Shown in pieces: positions 24,619 to 37,427 of a stretch of DNA of 64,000 nt (position 1 is the stretch's first letter; every line of letters begins with the position of its first letter). This DNA comes from Larimichthys crocea (taxonomy: Eukaryota > Chordata > Actinopteri > Sciaenidae), in the NCBI RefSeq assembly GCF_000972845.2, contig NC_040033.1, positions 6,346,726 through 6,410,725 of the forward strand, in the 5' to 3' direction. The notes under the pieces were generated by a model. It saw only the letters and a program-made list of their open reading frames with translations. It was not told the DNA's origin and made no database searches. Position numbers and translations under genes: made by a program.

Positions 24619-27575
24619 CATAATGTGACGTCTCCAGTTTCATACATTTAAAAAGGACAGGCATGAGAGTGGTATCATCTCACCTAGCGGAGAGAGATTT
24701 CAATCATTAAATCTGCATTCCCAGTCATTTGTAAGCAGTTCTAGAAATGAAACTGGTCATTTTAGATGTTCTGTGCATTTTCCCCATGCATCTGTGCTTT
24801 AAAAACAGAGGCTGGACAAGTTCCAGGGAGTGTTTTCTCATTTGCACTCTCTCTTGGGGTTATTCAACATAGAGTGCATGGAGCCTGTAAATGTGTCATC
24901 TGAACAGCAGGAGATAACTGCTGTGCTTTCTTGGTTTTCAAGCCTCTGAAGCCTACCTTTGATTTTCCTCTGCTCTCAGCTTTGCATTGATACCATCTGG
25001 CAGAAATAGAGAGCTTGTGAGCTGGTGTAGAGAGGAAGGGAGGGGAATCACGGAGAACTCTGGTGTCTGATTAATCATGCTAATAAGCGATGAGGGGTTA
25101 GAGGTCCATTAACCTGTTCGGAAAGACTGCCATACTTTTGAGGTATGGACCCCAATGGAGCACCAGCCACGGATTGGGAGGGAAGCCAAAATAACTGGAC
25201 CTGTGCTCATGATGGGATGAGGAGGGTTGACAAAATATGGATTCATCTCATTCCCTATGCAGCACAAATGTACTCCCAGCCTGCCTCAGAGGGGTCTGCT
25301 CTGTCTACAAAACAGGGTAACGAGGATCATCCCATGTTTGGCCAACATGTAGGCTTGACACAACTAAAATAGCAGCTGAGGTGGTCTGTGATTCTATTTA
25401 AATCATAATTAGCTGTGAGATTAGAGAAGCAGCACGCTGTGATAGTGGATCCCAGTTCTTTTCTTGTCAGAGGCTTGATTGCTTTGCTATAGCCGGCGGC
25501 ATCTGGCAAAATAAAACCATTATTTCCAACATACAGGCATCATAATTACTTCCAGTACATCTCTGCAAATGAAAATATTGATTTTTGTCCTTTTGTTGTG
25601 TGTGTGTGTGTGTCTTTGTTTGTTGTTACATCACCCAGAGGTCGCAGTTGAGGTCATGGAAAATTTAATGGAAAAGGACGTTCGTTATGATGTTCTCATT
25701 CAAGCCTAATGAGGACGGACGCGTTGGAAAGCGTTCAAGAACTGAGTTGTAACTGTGTTTTCTCAGTTTTAAAGGAAAGGCTATCAGAGCTATCAGTTCA
25801 GGGCTAAACTCACTGTTGTTCTTATGTTTCAGTTTGATTCTCTTGAACAAGTGAAAATGCTGTTTCCGTGACCGCTACCATCGATCAAATCCACAGCCCC
25901 AAAAGAACGTGGAAGCTATGTTTTTTTTTATTTCCTCCACACCAAAAAAATAAAAATACAGAACCCCGGGAGAGATTGCCTCCAGACAAGCCGTGGATTT
26001 CTTCCATGAGGATATGTGATGTGAGTCATTGCGTGGAGATTAAAAACAACAAAAATATGGATATGTAAAAGACGACTGGCAGAAGGTAGCTAATGCAACT
26101 TTAAATCAGATATATTTTGGGTCAATAAATGTGGATGAAACAACAAAATAAGATCTCTTAAAGCAAAAATCCACAGTGCCAGGTGAAATATGAGAAAGCA
26201 ACAACCCTTTTTTCCACAGCTAAGACACAGATGACCAGTTTCTAGACTTGAAAAGACTTTAAGCGATATCCAGTGGCAGTAACCTGGAAATTGTACTTAG
26301 TTCTTGCTATCAAGGATCATCAAGTGACTCTCCACTCGGCTCCGTTGTCTCCAGGGAGAATTGATTTGTTTCTGTACGCAAATCCAAATTGGGTACTGTA
26401 AACGCTCTGTCCTGCCAACCAATACTTTGTCGGGACACATATTCCAATATTCGAGCCAGTTCCCTCCTTCTCTCTTTCTCTGTATTCTGTTAGCGTCTGT
26501 GTGTGGGTGCGGCGACATGCATTCACTGGAAACACAGACTCCACAGATGATGGATCTTTCAGGAGAGACGAGCAGTTTGGAAAAGACACCACTTAAGCTC
26601 AGTGTGAGCAGTTACCGAGCGTGGAGCAGTCGCTGCTGTCTTGTCAACTGTAGTTCCAGTAGCCTACTTTGCATACATCTTTGCTTTCAGATATGCAGTA
26701 TGCACCGATCGTTGTTTAGCCATCTGGCACCTATCAAGCGCCTTTATTATATATATTGCACCCATAGAGTGTTTACTGCGTTAAGCATTAAGCCTTTCTA
26801 TGATCATTTATTTGGCATATCACCTAGGCTAAAAGCAAAGTTAACTAAACACAAAGTCAATGGAAGAAAAACGCTTCACTTCACAGAGCATAAATGTGTG
26901 CTTATACCAGAGCTGTGGGATTCTGGGATGAGCATTATTCATTAATAACAGACAACATACCAAAAAAAGGAGAGCTTTCAGCGTGGGTGTCAGCGATTAC
27001 ACAAAAAAAAAGCTATGAAGCATCTGTCAGCGCCAAAATTCGAAGGAACTGTGTCCATATTGGATGGTTTTTAACGCCGTACGGGACGCCTCAACCACTA
27101 CATGGTAGACAGCCCCAGATGGTTTCATAGAAAAGCTCAGGGAAGGAGCTGTCTGCTGTTTTGTAACGAGTTGGGACAGTTAAGCAGTTTGTCTTCATCC
27201 TTTAAGTCTTATATAAAACTCTTCAAATCTCACCTTTGAGCCACTTGTCAAAGTTTGTTGAATGTGGAATAGGCTTCGCGTTGCCTCTGGTGGCCACTTT
27301 TAGTCGAATAATCCTAACCATAGTATAGTTTTTGGTCATTTTGCCAAGTCTGAGATGGATATCAGAAGATATCAGAGTCATACTATCAGAAAAATTAAGT
27401 GTTTTATGGTTTTAAGAAGTGGAATTAAATATCCTGATCCAGATGGCTTACTTTAGTACACACAAGGTAGTCGTAGGCCTGTTGCTGCAGTGGACTCATT
27501 TAGAGGTTAACCCCAATAATTTGAAGTAACTGTATTGTTTAGGGTGAGCGCTACAGCTGGGGTTAATGGCTGAGT
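24619..27575. other. Non-coding stretch
   Basis: About 3 kb with no recognised exon or repeat apart from a (TG)n run. The 194-codon frame at 26361-26945 is the longest N-free frame in the window, but it is rich in Ser, Cys and Leu with no domain, overlaps minus-strand frames and shows no codon preference, so it is not called. Confidence 0.5.
25596..25613. repeat. (TG)n microsatellite
   Basis: About nine TG units. Confidence 0.95.
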
Positions 27576-27840
27576 TATTATTTATTCATCCCTGTGGGGA
27601 AATTTGTCCTCTCGCATTTAACCCATCCTAACTATTTAAGAGCAACATGCAGCCACATAGCAGCACCGAGGGACCAACTCTACTTCTGTTGGAAAGGGTT
27701 TTGGTCAAGGGCAACTTTGAATAGTATTTATAATACCTACAATAGCATGCCATGTTTTTTTGATTTTGAAAGGAAACATCCAGAGAGAATGTGCAAACTC
27801 AACGCATAACATGCAGGGCTAAGACTTGAAAGCAGGGCCT
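27576..27840 (+). repeat. Probable retrotransposon-related fish repeat
   Basis: The sequence 'atccctgtggggaaatttgt', 'gcatttaacccatcctaac', 'agcaccgagggaccaactc', 'ggtcaagggcaactt' and 'gagagaatgtgcaaactcaa' follows the block order of a common fish repeat that I associate with LINE 3' regions. No second copy is present here, so the class is inferred from memory. The 71-codon frame inside (27594-27809) is repeat sequence. Confidence 0.55.
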
Positions 27841-29669
27841 TCAGATTTAAATTTAGATTTTGTTCAGTTTACTCAAGTACAGCTGAACCTAATTTCATGG
27901 ACTGCCCATATTTGAGTGTGCTTTGGTTTGTGTTTGTATTAAATGTGCCTGTGCAAGAGAGATGCTATCACGAGGCCCTGTAAGCAAACTTACCACTTCT
28001 GTTCTTTTGATGAGAAACAAAACATCTCGCAACACAAATAGTCTTTCTATTGGAGCAGATGAAGACAGGCTTTCCGGTGACTTATTTGTACATATACACT
28101 GCTATGAATAGACTACCCTGCCTGTGAACCTACCGCAGCACTGATCTGTTTCTGGATGTTACAAAGGCTTCACGATGCAAAAGCTATATTAATTAAGGGG
28201 TATAAAGATCCTTCCTCGGGTCAATATTACTGTGTAGACTAATCACTTAGTCCAGCAGAACAAGCTATTTAGAAATGCCAAGGCTCTATTAAACAGAGTT
28301 CTTATCTTTCCTCTGCAGATCTCAGGAGTCACAGATTACTGTATCTGCTTCTGTCCAAACAATGACCTCCCTTGAGGCTGTGCACAATACTTTAATCTGT
28401 AATGATGGATAACTTTAATTCTTTATTATTTTCAATGTTTTAATGAGCATTTTTTTTCAGTACATATCCAAAATAAACTACATCCTTGCATTCATTCTTC
28501 GACGGTGGTCGACAAAGCACAAATTTAGGCAATGAGCAGCACTAACACAAGAAACCCTGTCACTAACCCAACATGGTCAATGTATCACTCAGCGCACTGT
28601 GTTTCTGGTCCAACCGTGATAGGATGCAGGCCAGGAAATCTGGGCTCGGACGAAGGGGGCTGAACGCTGCACGGTATTATTTATCACCATAACCGTAAAA
28701 CATGGAGGCAGAGCGGGGGAAGGAAGGAAGGAGGGAGGGTAGTAGTCATGTTAGGAAGAAGCCCGTATCTCCATAGGAGTGATTGATGGGGATGAGGAAT
28801 CGCTCCTGTCATGGCGCAATTACACCAGTCCGACAGGATGTGTTTGAAGGACAGAGCCGTAGTACAGACTAGGAGGATGAAGTGATTCATGCTGAAGGAA
28901 AGCGCAGAAAAACAAATGATGTTACGGTCTTGACCTTGTAAGGGTGACGAGATATCATCTCTCTTGTTAATTTTAAATGATTCCCTGCCTGGGAGCTTTT
29001 TTTTACACTGCAGATTTGTCCATTAAACACGTTGAAACGGTCACGGCCACATGTGTCACTGCAGGGAGAGGTTAAATCTGCTTAGCCCCATTCGCTCCTG
29101 TTTATTTTTTCCTTGGCAAGTCATCATTTGAGTTGTAGCTGTGATTTACAGGAGGTTGCCGATCTAATGTCAATGCATTAAGAGGGTATCATCAGGACCT
29201 TTTGAAGACTAGTACTGCTGCAGAGCAGGGTTTTTATGAGTGGGTCGGCGTTTTGATCGCATGTATGAGGATTCCTGTGCACGTAAAGACATCCTGCCAT
29301 TGATTACAAAGTATTCTCAGCAAACAGTGATTGGTGGCGAGGAATTATGTGCCTAAAAAAAGCCCAGAACAAGAAGACTGGTAGCAAGTGAACATGGAAA
29401 AAATGCAGGATTTTAAAGTATTTAAAAGATCTTTCTAAATGTTTTACAAGGAGGGAAATACACTCAAATATGCTCAAGTTTGTTAGACCTCAAGGATACA
29501 CACACAGTGCATAAACTTATGTTTGCTTACAAGAAAACTCCACTGGGTACCTTTAATCTTACCAACTCTAAAAACCACATCTAAATACAATCTGCAACTC
29601 CAACTTCAAGTAGATTTAGAGAATAGTGTTCGCCATGTGTCAGCATGCAAACATGTGACTCTGTTGCAA
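27841..29669. other. Non-coding stretch
   Basis: No exon or repeat was recognised. A GGAA-rich purine run lies at 28718-28740 in an otherwise unremarkable sequence. Confidence 0.5.
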
Positions 29670-29995
29670 ATGTCATCAGTTTAATAAATATTATCGAAGT
29701 CAAAATAGTTTATAACCACAAATACAGTAGGCTCCTTTAAATTTTCACCTAATGATGGTGCTAGATGAAAAGATCAAGATATTACAAATCATCTTTGGGG
29801 AGATATGAAAATGTCAGTATCAAATGTCAAAGTAAATCCTTTCAAATCCTTCCCCTCGTCGTCCTGACATTTCACTGAAACCATAACAGTGAAGCCTTTT
29901 GTAGCGGTTCAAAAGTAAAGGGATCACAAAAATAATTAGTATTCATCCTCTGAGGACCATGAATATCAACATTAACATCATAACATAACATTTCA
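29670..29995 (+). repeat. Family D, copy 2 (degenerate)
   Basis: Recognised by 'aatgatggtgctagatgaaa', 'gatcacaaaaataattagta', 'ttcatcctctgaggaccatg' and 'aatatcaac', in the family order. The 'catggcaatccatccaa' signature is not visible, so this copy is truncated at its right side. Confidence 0.6.
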
Positions 29996-30169
29996 GTACA
30001 AAAAGTTCAAAGCCGCGCCGCCATTTGATTGAACTCAATGAACCGTACAACATAGCCAAAACAAATAGTTTTATCTGTATTTCCTTATCTCGGAAAGCTT
30101 TAATATTTTTAAAACATGAACGTTGTATCCTCGACGTCCCCCGCAGGTTTCTGAAAAGCCGTTGTGAAG

Positions 30170-30495
30170 CTCAGTGTGTGGTAGCTCTGGCCACCGCCAT
30201 CTTGGCAGTCCTGCCTCTGTCGCCGGTTAGTTAATCTAAGAAAAGGATAAAGACGTGGGTCATCGGCAAACCTGAGGTGGACTGAATGACGCCTGGTTGC
30301 TCAAACAGTCAGTGCAACCATACTGTTAATTCTGCATAACTTTAAGTCTTAACAGGTGAGTTATATAAAAGTTCACCCTCACTACAGTTGGGATGGACGG
30401 GGAAACTAGCTCGTTCTGTAGCCAGCCTCAAGTGGACGTTTGAGGAACTGCAGTTATTAGTACTTCTGCATTGGCTTCACTTCGGGAGGTTGCTA
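30170..30495 (+). repeat. Family A, copy 2 (internally deleted)
   Basis: It is opposite in orientation to the copies at 17.7 and 37.0 kb. It reads 'gccatcttggcagtcctgcc', 'gactgaatgacgcctggttg', 'gttaattctgcataacttta', 'acaggtgagttatata', 'agttcaccctcactacagtt', then jumps at about 30411 from 'gaaactagct' directly to 'cgttctgtagccagcctcaa'. About 95 bases present in other copies are missing. It ends with 'gtttgaggaactgcagtt' and 'ctgcattggcttcacttc'. Confidence 0.85.
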
Positions 30496-33400
30496 CAGGA
30501 TGTTTACACTAGTTTTTGGCTCAGAGTTGGAAATAAAGCTTTCATACTGGGATTAGGCCACACTGAGTCACCGTTTGTATATTAGTTATGTTTTAGTTTC
30601 TACTTTATAAACTCTCTGCTGATGTCATCAGCGCTGGCCAAAGGGACAGCTGACCCTGCTGTCTTGAAGAGCCCACTCAGCACTTCTGTGTTTCAAGTAA
30701 CCTCGAGATGAGTTCAGTTCCTCAAGTGATTTGGGGAACTGGTAGTGGATTTGCAATATCCTGCCTTTCCCTTCAGTTCTGCTCGATACTTGGCATTTCT
30801 TTATTTCTCTCCGTCTTTCATCCTTCCATCTTCTTTTCTTCCTTCCATGTGTCACACAACCCCACCCAGCTCTGCCTCCTCACTCCTGCAAGTCTCAAAG
30901 GTTTTGTCTGAATAAGCAGCTCTGGTGTGCTGCCTCTGTGTCGCAGTTGGACCGTCTTTGTCAGTGGAAACATGACAAATGATAAATGAATGAATATTGA
31001 TCTTAATAAAGATTCACAGCCTTGGCTCAGTAAGCTTTGGAAGTGTTGTGATATTTCACAGCATACCAACATCTGTCACTAATGTCACATCAGTGACATT
31101 GTGGAACATTATTTAAATTAGCTGACACGTGAGGGAAACATTCATTTGATCAAGCATTGACTTTATTCTATAGGGGATCTACGGCTTTAAAGAAAACATC
31201 AATAGCCCCACATCTGCAGCATATGACAACACAATCAGAGACGAGGAGATACTGCGTGCCATCCGATATTCAAAGCTGGAAGCAAATTTAGAAAATCTGG
31301 ATAAGAGATGCTGAATCACTTTGTCTTATCTTGAGTGGCGCAACCTTCAGTGACCTCTTATCTGAGAGAGCTCTTTAAAATGTGCATTAGTTAAAATATT
31401 AAAACTGACAGCCTTGCCCAAGAGACCCGAATCTTTAGGACAAGTGTAACTCTGAAGTTTACACTCAGGCTCTGAAGTCAAAATAAGTTTTTCACAGGTT
31501 CATACTGTTTTTCTAAACTGTTTGCATTATTGACTGACTGAAAAAAGAGGCGTTTTGAAAGATTATATTATATTGAACGTAGTTTCTTCATGGTTATGCA
31601 GTATACAATAATTGTAGTCATTAACTTTAATTTGTTTAACGCACGTCACTCATGGTACAGCAGGTATTTATTCGATTTTTTTGTCAGAGTCTAGTTTTGG
31701 TCAGAAAGACCAATGAAATTTGACTCACAGTGTGTGGTGTTACCATGGTTACAGGTGTTATCATTGGAAGCTCTGCAGATAAAATTAAATCAGCACCGTT
31801 CCTTTAGCGATCATCTATCATTGATCTAATTCCCACAAACACAACAGATACAGAGTTAATGTTACCGAGAGCAACATTGACTCTGTATCATTGCAGCAAG
31901 ATCTTTTATGTTATGTCAGCTTGTTATAAATGTGGGAATGCTTTGCTCCAGTTGTTTTATTGTCGCTTCTTGCCCAGTTTATAGTGGGATTGTGGATAAA
32001 TTCAGTCTATGAATCTGTTAAATCCTTTTTTTCTTCCAAACACAGTAAGGGCCTGTCAAACGCATAATGTTGTTTATTAGTGGAGCATGCAGCCAAACCA
32101 ACTAAAGAAGGCAGGATACTGTTTTATTAATCATTTTGCATTTGCAGTTCTTTTCTAATTGAATATTGCTGTTGTTTTTGGATTCTCTTGTCTTGAATAC
32201 AGTTACAGACTATTTCTGCATGTACATGGACAAAATCTAGAGTTCAGATCTAGTGTTTGATTCTCAGGCTTTGCTCCTATCATAACAGCTCTGCAGTAAT
32301 TTGCATAAGTAAAGCTCCTGACAGCCCCTTGAATAAGACGCAGAATAGTGTGCCGTTGAACATCTGTACATATCATGCAGTGCATTAGTGTAAATGCTGT
32401 TTGATTTACAAGCATCTTGGGAAAATGAGGATTCATTTAAAGAATCTAAAAGTTAAAATGCAAGCAGTCAACAGCTAAAAAGCAGTCATTTTGGAAATGT
32501 CTCTTTTAATATGTTGCCTATAAATCCAAATAAAAACTTCCCAGAATTGTGATTACAGCCCAGCATGGGATGAACCAACATGTCTGGCACCATTGAAGGG
32601 CGGTTATTGCTCTGCCGTGTGGCACGGTAGATTTCAACATTAATATGCAACACTCTTTTTAACTTTCATTATTAACCTCTGGGCAAAAACCAGTATGTGG
32701 ATGACACATAACAAAGAAAAGAAACCCCATCACCGATGTTGAGCTTGAGTGAGAAAATTCAATAGTGAGCTTAGGAAATGAAAAGAGCAGCTTGATAAGA
32801 GAAATGACTGGGAATTCTTTTTTTTTTTCCAATCCCTTATTGTGAGCCGTCTCTATGAAAGGCCACGAGTGTCTGTCACGAGTGATTCTGTTTTCATAGA
32901 GTGGTCTAATCCAGGCTCTCCATGCTGTCAGGTCCACTGCCTCTCATTGTGTTCCTTGCCTATCTGATTATCTACAGCATTACAAGTGGCCAGAACCACG
33001 TCACCTCATTGTTGTAGAGTATAATACATTTGGACCAGATCTGAGCGCTTCAGAATCATGACTATGAACTACTTTCAATGAGTTCACCACAAAGTCCGCA
33101 GAGAACTGTAATGACATTCATAACATTTCCTGCGTCCCCTACAGCAGCCACTGATGATGTATTTCCATTTAGGTTTTCGAGTATTAAAAGAACCTCTGCT
33201 AAAAACAGTGAAACTGTTGAGTTACTGTATATGACTTCTCTGTTGAATAAATAGTCACTGTGTTTGTTGATGATTTTATAGCCATCATTGATCGTGACTA
33301 AATTACCTGAGTAAGCTAACTGAACTGAATTTCAGATTCTCTCTTTTTATGTAATTATTCCAAAATTCTGCCACTGTGCATTTATTCTCATTTCTTAATT

Positions 33401-33726
33401 TTTCTAATTTCTTTCGACATATTTATGAAAACAGTGTTTACCATGGTGGCAGTTACTGATATCTGAGGACCACTGTAGGTTCGATATCCACTCAGGGTCC
33501 ATGCTTCTTATAGATGCCGTAGCACATTAACATATTTTGATTGGCTCTACTTCAGAAAATGTACAGAGGCCGCATCGACTCACTCATTAGCAACTGCCAT
33601 CATTAGCTCAAGAAAAAAAAATTCTATGTTAAAGGTGCATTATTTTTATACTTACTTCTTAGTATTAGCCAAGGTAGCATCATAGATAATATAAAGAACA
33701 GAGGTCATGCACATTATTCTGAAGAT
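30496..33726. other. Non-coding stretch
   Basis: About 3.2 kb, AT-rich, with no recognised exon or repeat. A perfect 8-bp stem with a 4-base loop (aatgtcac/gtgacatt) lies at 31081-31100. Confidence 0.5.
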
Positions 33727-34028
33727 GGGCAAAGACAAGGATTGTCAGACAACCTGAATGACGCCTTGTTGCTGAAACGAGCCGCCTGTCAATCAAAGCA
33801 ACCACCCTGTTAATGATGCATAACTTTAACCCTAAATATAATTTGAACAGGTGAGTTATATATAAATTCACCCTCAGTACAGTTGTCATGAACGTTGAAA
33901 TTAGCTATAGAGACCAAAACTGTTTTTTATACCAGGCTGTAAACATGTTTATTTCTGCTGTGAAGTTGGACATTTTAACATGGGGACTTATGGAGACTGA
34001 CTCACTTCTGGAGCCAGCCTCAAGTGGA
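33727..34028 (+). repeat. Family A, copy 3, cut by the assembly gap
   Basis: Same orientation as copy 2: 'ctgaatgacgccttgttgct', 'gttaatgatgcataacttta', 'acaggtgagttatata', 'aaattcaccctcagtacagt', 'gagaccaaaac', 'aggctgtaaacatgttta' and 'agccagcctcaagtgga'. It stops at the first N. Its last 120 bases (33909-34028) recur on the other side of the gap. The long frames here are repeat sequence plus N. Confidence 0.9.
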
Positions 34029-34226
34029 NNNNNNNNNNNNNNNNNNNNNNNNNNNNNNNNNNNNNNNNNNNNNNNNNNNNNNNNNNNNNNNNNNNNNNNN
34101 NNNNNNNNNNNNNNNNNNNNNNNNNNNNNNNNNNNNNNNNNNNNNNNNNNNNNNNNNNNNNNNNNNNNNNNNNNNNNNNNNNNNNNNNNNNNNNNNNNNN
34201 NNNNNNNNNNNNNNNNNNNNNNNNNN
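34029..34226. other. Assembly gap (198 N)
   Basis: An unbroken run of N interrupting repeat family A. The length may be an estimate. The sequence repeats itself across the gap, so the gap probably marks a place where an assembler could not resolve two near-identical copies. Confidence 1.
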
Positions 34227-34367
34227 AGAGACCAAAACAGTTTTTTGTACCAGGCTGTAAACATGTTTATTTCTGCTATGAAGTTGGACATTTGAACATG
34301 GGGACTTATGGAGACTGACTTACTTCTGGAGCCAGCCTCAAGTGGACGTTTGAGGAACTGCAGTTTT
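34227..34367 (+). repeat. Family A, copy 4, right of the gap
   Basis: The first 120 bases match 33909-34028 at 115 of 120 positions with no indel. It then continues past the point where copy 3 is cut ('cgtttgaggaactgcagttt') before similarity stops. Either a tandem or nested second copy or a duplicated haplotype is possible. Confidence 0.9.
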
Positions 34368-34599
34368 GTCCCTTTGACTTCACAGCCACAGAGGTTGCGC
34401 TTGGGTGGCATTAATAACTTTGACACTACTTTTGGTGACATTAACTTTCATGGTGTGCGCATGGAAAACATCATGTTGGTTATGTATAAGTCGCATTTTA
34501 AGCTTTTCTCAACACATTATTTGATGTTGTATCCACCCAGAAAGCAGCTAGGCTAACGATTCAGAGAGTGAGAGCTAGTTAACCTAGTTTGCATTATGA

Positions 34600-35000
34600 C
34601 CGATCCCCCCGAGATCAAACTCATTTCAGTTTATGGGCCACATAGCCTCCAGCCAAATATGATCTCAAATGGGCCAGACCATTGAAACTGTTGCATAACC
34701 TGTAAATAACACCTCCGATTGTCGTCAGGAGGAGATTTTATTTCATTCACAATGAGGTAGCTAGCTTTCACAATGTAATCGCTCATCTCTACAACAACAA
34801 GTCATTCATCTTCTCCGTCTTCGTTATCTGTGCAAGTTGTTTTATTTTTTGACATCTGATATTGGTGTCAAATAAAAGCCGACAATCTTTTCTCCTTTCT
34901 AAACATAGCAAACACTTGACAGTGTAAGCAAATACATCTATAATAGCATATCCAGGCCTACTCGTTTTATCAGGACAGCTCCGACCCCCAGTGGACAAAT
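34600..35000. repeat. Possible old interspersed repeat
   Basis: The words 'gagatcaaactcatttcagt', 'tatgggccacatagcc', 'ccagccaaatatgatctcaa' and 'atgggccagacca' resemble a common fish repeat that I know only by this wording. No other copy is in the window. Boundaries and class are uncertain. Confidence 0.3.
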
Positions 35001-36962
35001 TAGAAGAGTAGAGGTGTATTTTATTGAAACTTGAGCTGGAATGGTGTAATGATGAAAAATGAAGAGTGACGTTTGTTTAATGTTGTAAATATTTTTTTAA
35101 AAGAAAGGAGGAAAGAAAAGAAAATCATCGCCGTCAATCATCATTTGGAGAAATTCAGAACACTATCTCCAATTTTCCACGTCCCCTTGCTCACACAGCC
35201 AGAGCTTGCAGTTGATCTGGTCTCCATAACAACCTCGTTATTCAGCCTGATCAGTGCTGAGCGCACAATAGGGCCTGCATCAATGGCAGCCAAAACATCA
35301 CTCTGCAATCAGCCCAATCGCTGTACCAGCCTCTTATCAGGCTTCATTGCACTGACAGGGCCTGAAGTGCAATCAGATCCACCTCATGAATGAGCAAACC
35401 TCGATGCTGACTGCCACTTTTAATTTGATTGGGCAAACAGTGAATTAATGGAGGCTTGCTGGGAGTTTAAGGCTAGTTTGGAACAGGCAACCTCATGCAA
35501 AGTGTATTATGAATGATGCCTTTGCCCCTTAAAGGCGGTCATTAGAGCACTTAATCATAAAATATTGCTCCTTGGATAATCAGCAAGTCCTGCTGCGTTA
35601 GAACAAAATTTGCTCCCCTAGCGCACTTCATAGCCGAGCATGCATTTTTCACAGTATCAGACCTACTTACAGGACAATATCCCCATTTTTTTTCTACCCT
35701 CAGGTAATTTGTCATTCGCGCTGTGCTTAATCCTTGGAATCTCTCTTCTGCATGCTCTTAAATTTTTTAAATTTAAAGTATTTATTTTGCACTGATTGCA
35801 TAATTGAGTGGCCTGGCGTGCTTGTCAGCATGTGAAAAATCATCACATAAAGCTCGATGGTGTATCACACCAGCTCTTTAAAAAAAAAAAAAAAAAAAAA
35901 AGAGGGGGTTTGGTATGATGCAGCATCTTTGAATTCAAAATACTGATGATGCTGCGTAAAACTATGTTTCCCCTCGGGGCGGAAAACATCGCCTCTTCTC
36001 CCTCAATATGTAAAATATCTCTCAGACACAAGGAGCCAAAGTGAAGAGACGTGATGTTTGGGGAATATGTTAGAGTTTCAGAAACTTCAACATCTATTGT
36101 TCCTGCCAATTAACAGCAATCACAGACGTTGCACTTTAGTTGTCAGGAAGTGATACGCAGGTGGTTGTGAAAGGATTTGTAAGCTCACTATTTAACCGTC
36201 AGATGTGTCTGCGACGGGAATTCAGTTCATGCTTCATGTGCACAGCATATAAATATGCGTCAGTGGGGGATATATTTTTCCATTAGCTGCAGCGTTTGTA
36301 CTCCCCTTTTCATTCAGATGCACATATGCATGTTATTTCACCCTTTGATGACACTTCAGTCTGTCACGGTAATTGTTGAGACTTCCTGCTTCCTGTTATG
36401 GTTCGCCGCTGTGCTTTGGTGGTTGTATTCAGATTCTCTGAATCTTAATTAAAACTTCTTCAGTCTCGCCTCTTGTGAGACAAGCGCCATGTTTAGCTGC
36501 ATATTCATCGCGCGGTGTATAGCGCTTGATTGATCATATCAAAGTAACTTCCCGTGCGCTCCTCTCCAGAACTTCCTGATTGCTAATACAGCTTGGAGAG
36601 TCATGCAAATGCTGGAGCACAGATGAGTTTGTCTTTGTTGCCTTGCAGCTGCCTCTTGTAGAAGTTCATAGTTTAGCCTAGGGAAATGTTTCTGTATAAT
36701 TGAAATGTCAAAAGTAACCTACAGCGAAATGATTTTTTTTTTTTTTTCATTTCACATTGATTGTGAAGATGCTCTAGTCGGTATTTTAAAACAACAATAT
36801 CTCTGTCTTATCAGTGTAATCATACAGTGGAGCTGTGATGAATGCCTCAAATCACTTTTTCTCTTAGCCCAAATAAAATTCACATAATAAAAATGCAGCT
36901 GTGAATCTTACCTCTGTAACCTGTGTATAACCTGTGTATATAATGATAAACCTCTGTAGCTG
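35001..36962. other. Repeat-poor stretch, candidate conserved non-coding element
   Basis: No exon or transposon was recognised over about 2 kb. The segment 35130-35680 has balanced base composition, many TAAT/ATTA and CAATCA words, and no simple repeats, as is typical of conserved developmental enhancers. A poly-A run (35880-35901) and a poly-T run (36733-36747) lie beyond it. The frame at 35073-35393 crosses this block without domain or codon preference. Confidence 0.35.
35880..35901. repeat. Poly-A run
   Basis: Twenty-two A in a row, not preceded by a recognised retroelement. Confidence 0.95.
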
Positions 36963-37427
36963 TGAAGTGAAGCCAATGCGGAAGTCCCAAAAACTGCAGT
37001 TCCTCAAACGTCCACTTGAGGCTGGCTACAGAACGAGTCAGTCTCCATAAGCCCCTATGTTAAAATGTCCAACCTCACAGCAGAAATAAACATGTTTACA
37101 GCCTGGTACAAAAAACAGTTTTGGTCTCTGGAGCTAATTTCCCTGTTCATGACAACTGTACTGAGGGTGAATTTATATTAATCTCACCTAGTCAAATTAT
37201 ATTAAGGCTTAAAAAGTTATGCAGAATTAACAGCATGGACACTTTGATTGACAGGTAGGTGTCTTCACAGATGGCTTGTTCGAACACCCAGGTCCACTGA
37301 TGATTTAGTCTTTGCCTATATTTAGATTAGCCCGGAGGTTGAAGATGCAGGACTGTCAGTATGGCGACAGGCAGAGCCACCACACTCACATCACATCACA
37401 CATACACTGTCCATTCTTTATACTGTC
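36963..37427 (-). repeat. Family A, copy 5 (near full length)
   Basis: Same orientation as copy 1 and very similar to it: 'gtgaagtgaagccaatgcgg', 'aagtcccaaaaactgcagtt', 'gaacgagtcagtctccataa', 'aacatgtttacagcctggta', 'atgacaactgtactgagggt', 'ttgattgacaggtagg', 'agtatggcgacaggcag', and 'ctttatactgtcag'. Together with copy 1 it best defines the element length at about 470 bases. It has no coding capacity. Confidence 0.9.

Noticed and set aside
26361..26945. 194-codon open frame on the plus strand
   Set aside because: No domain, no codon preference, overlapping frames on the other strand and no splice context. Expected by chance in 64 kb.
33888..34441. Long frames on both strands around the gap
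   Set aside because: They are made of N and of family A repeat sequence.
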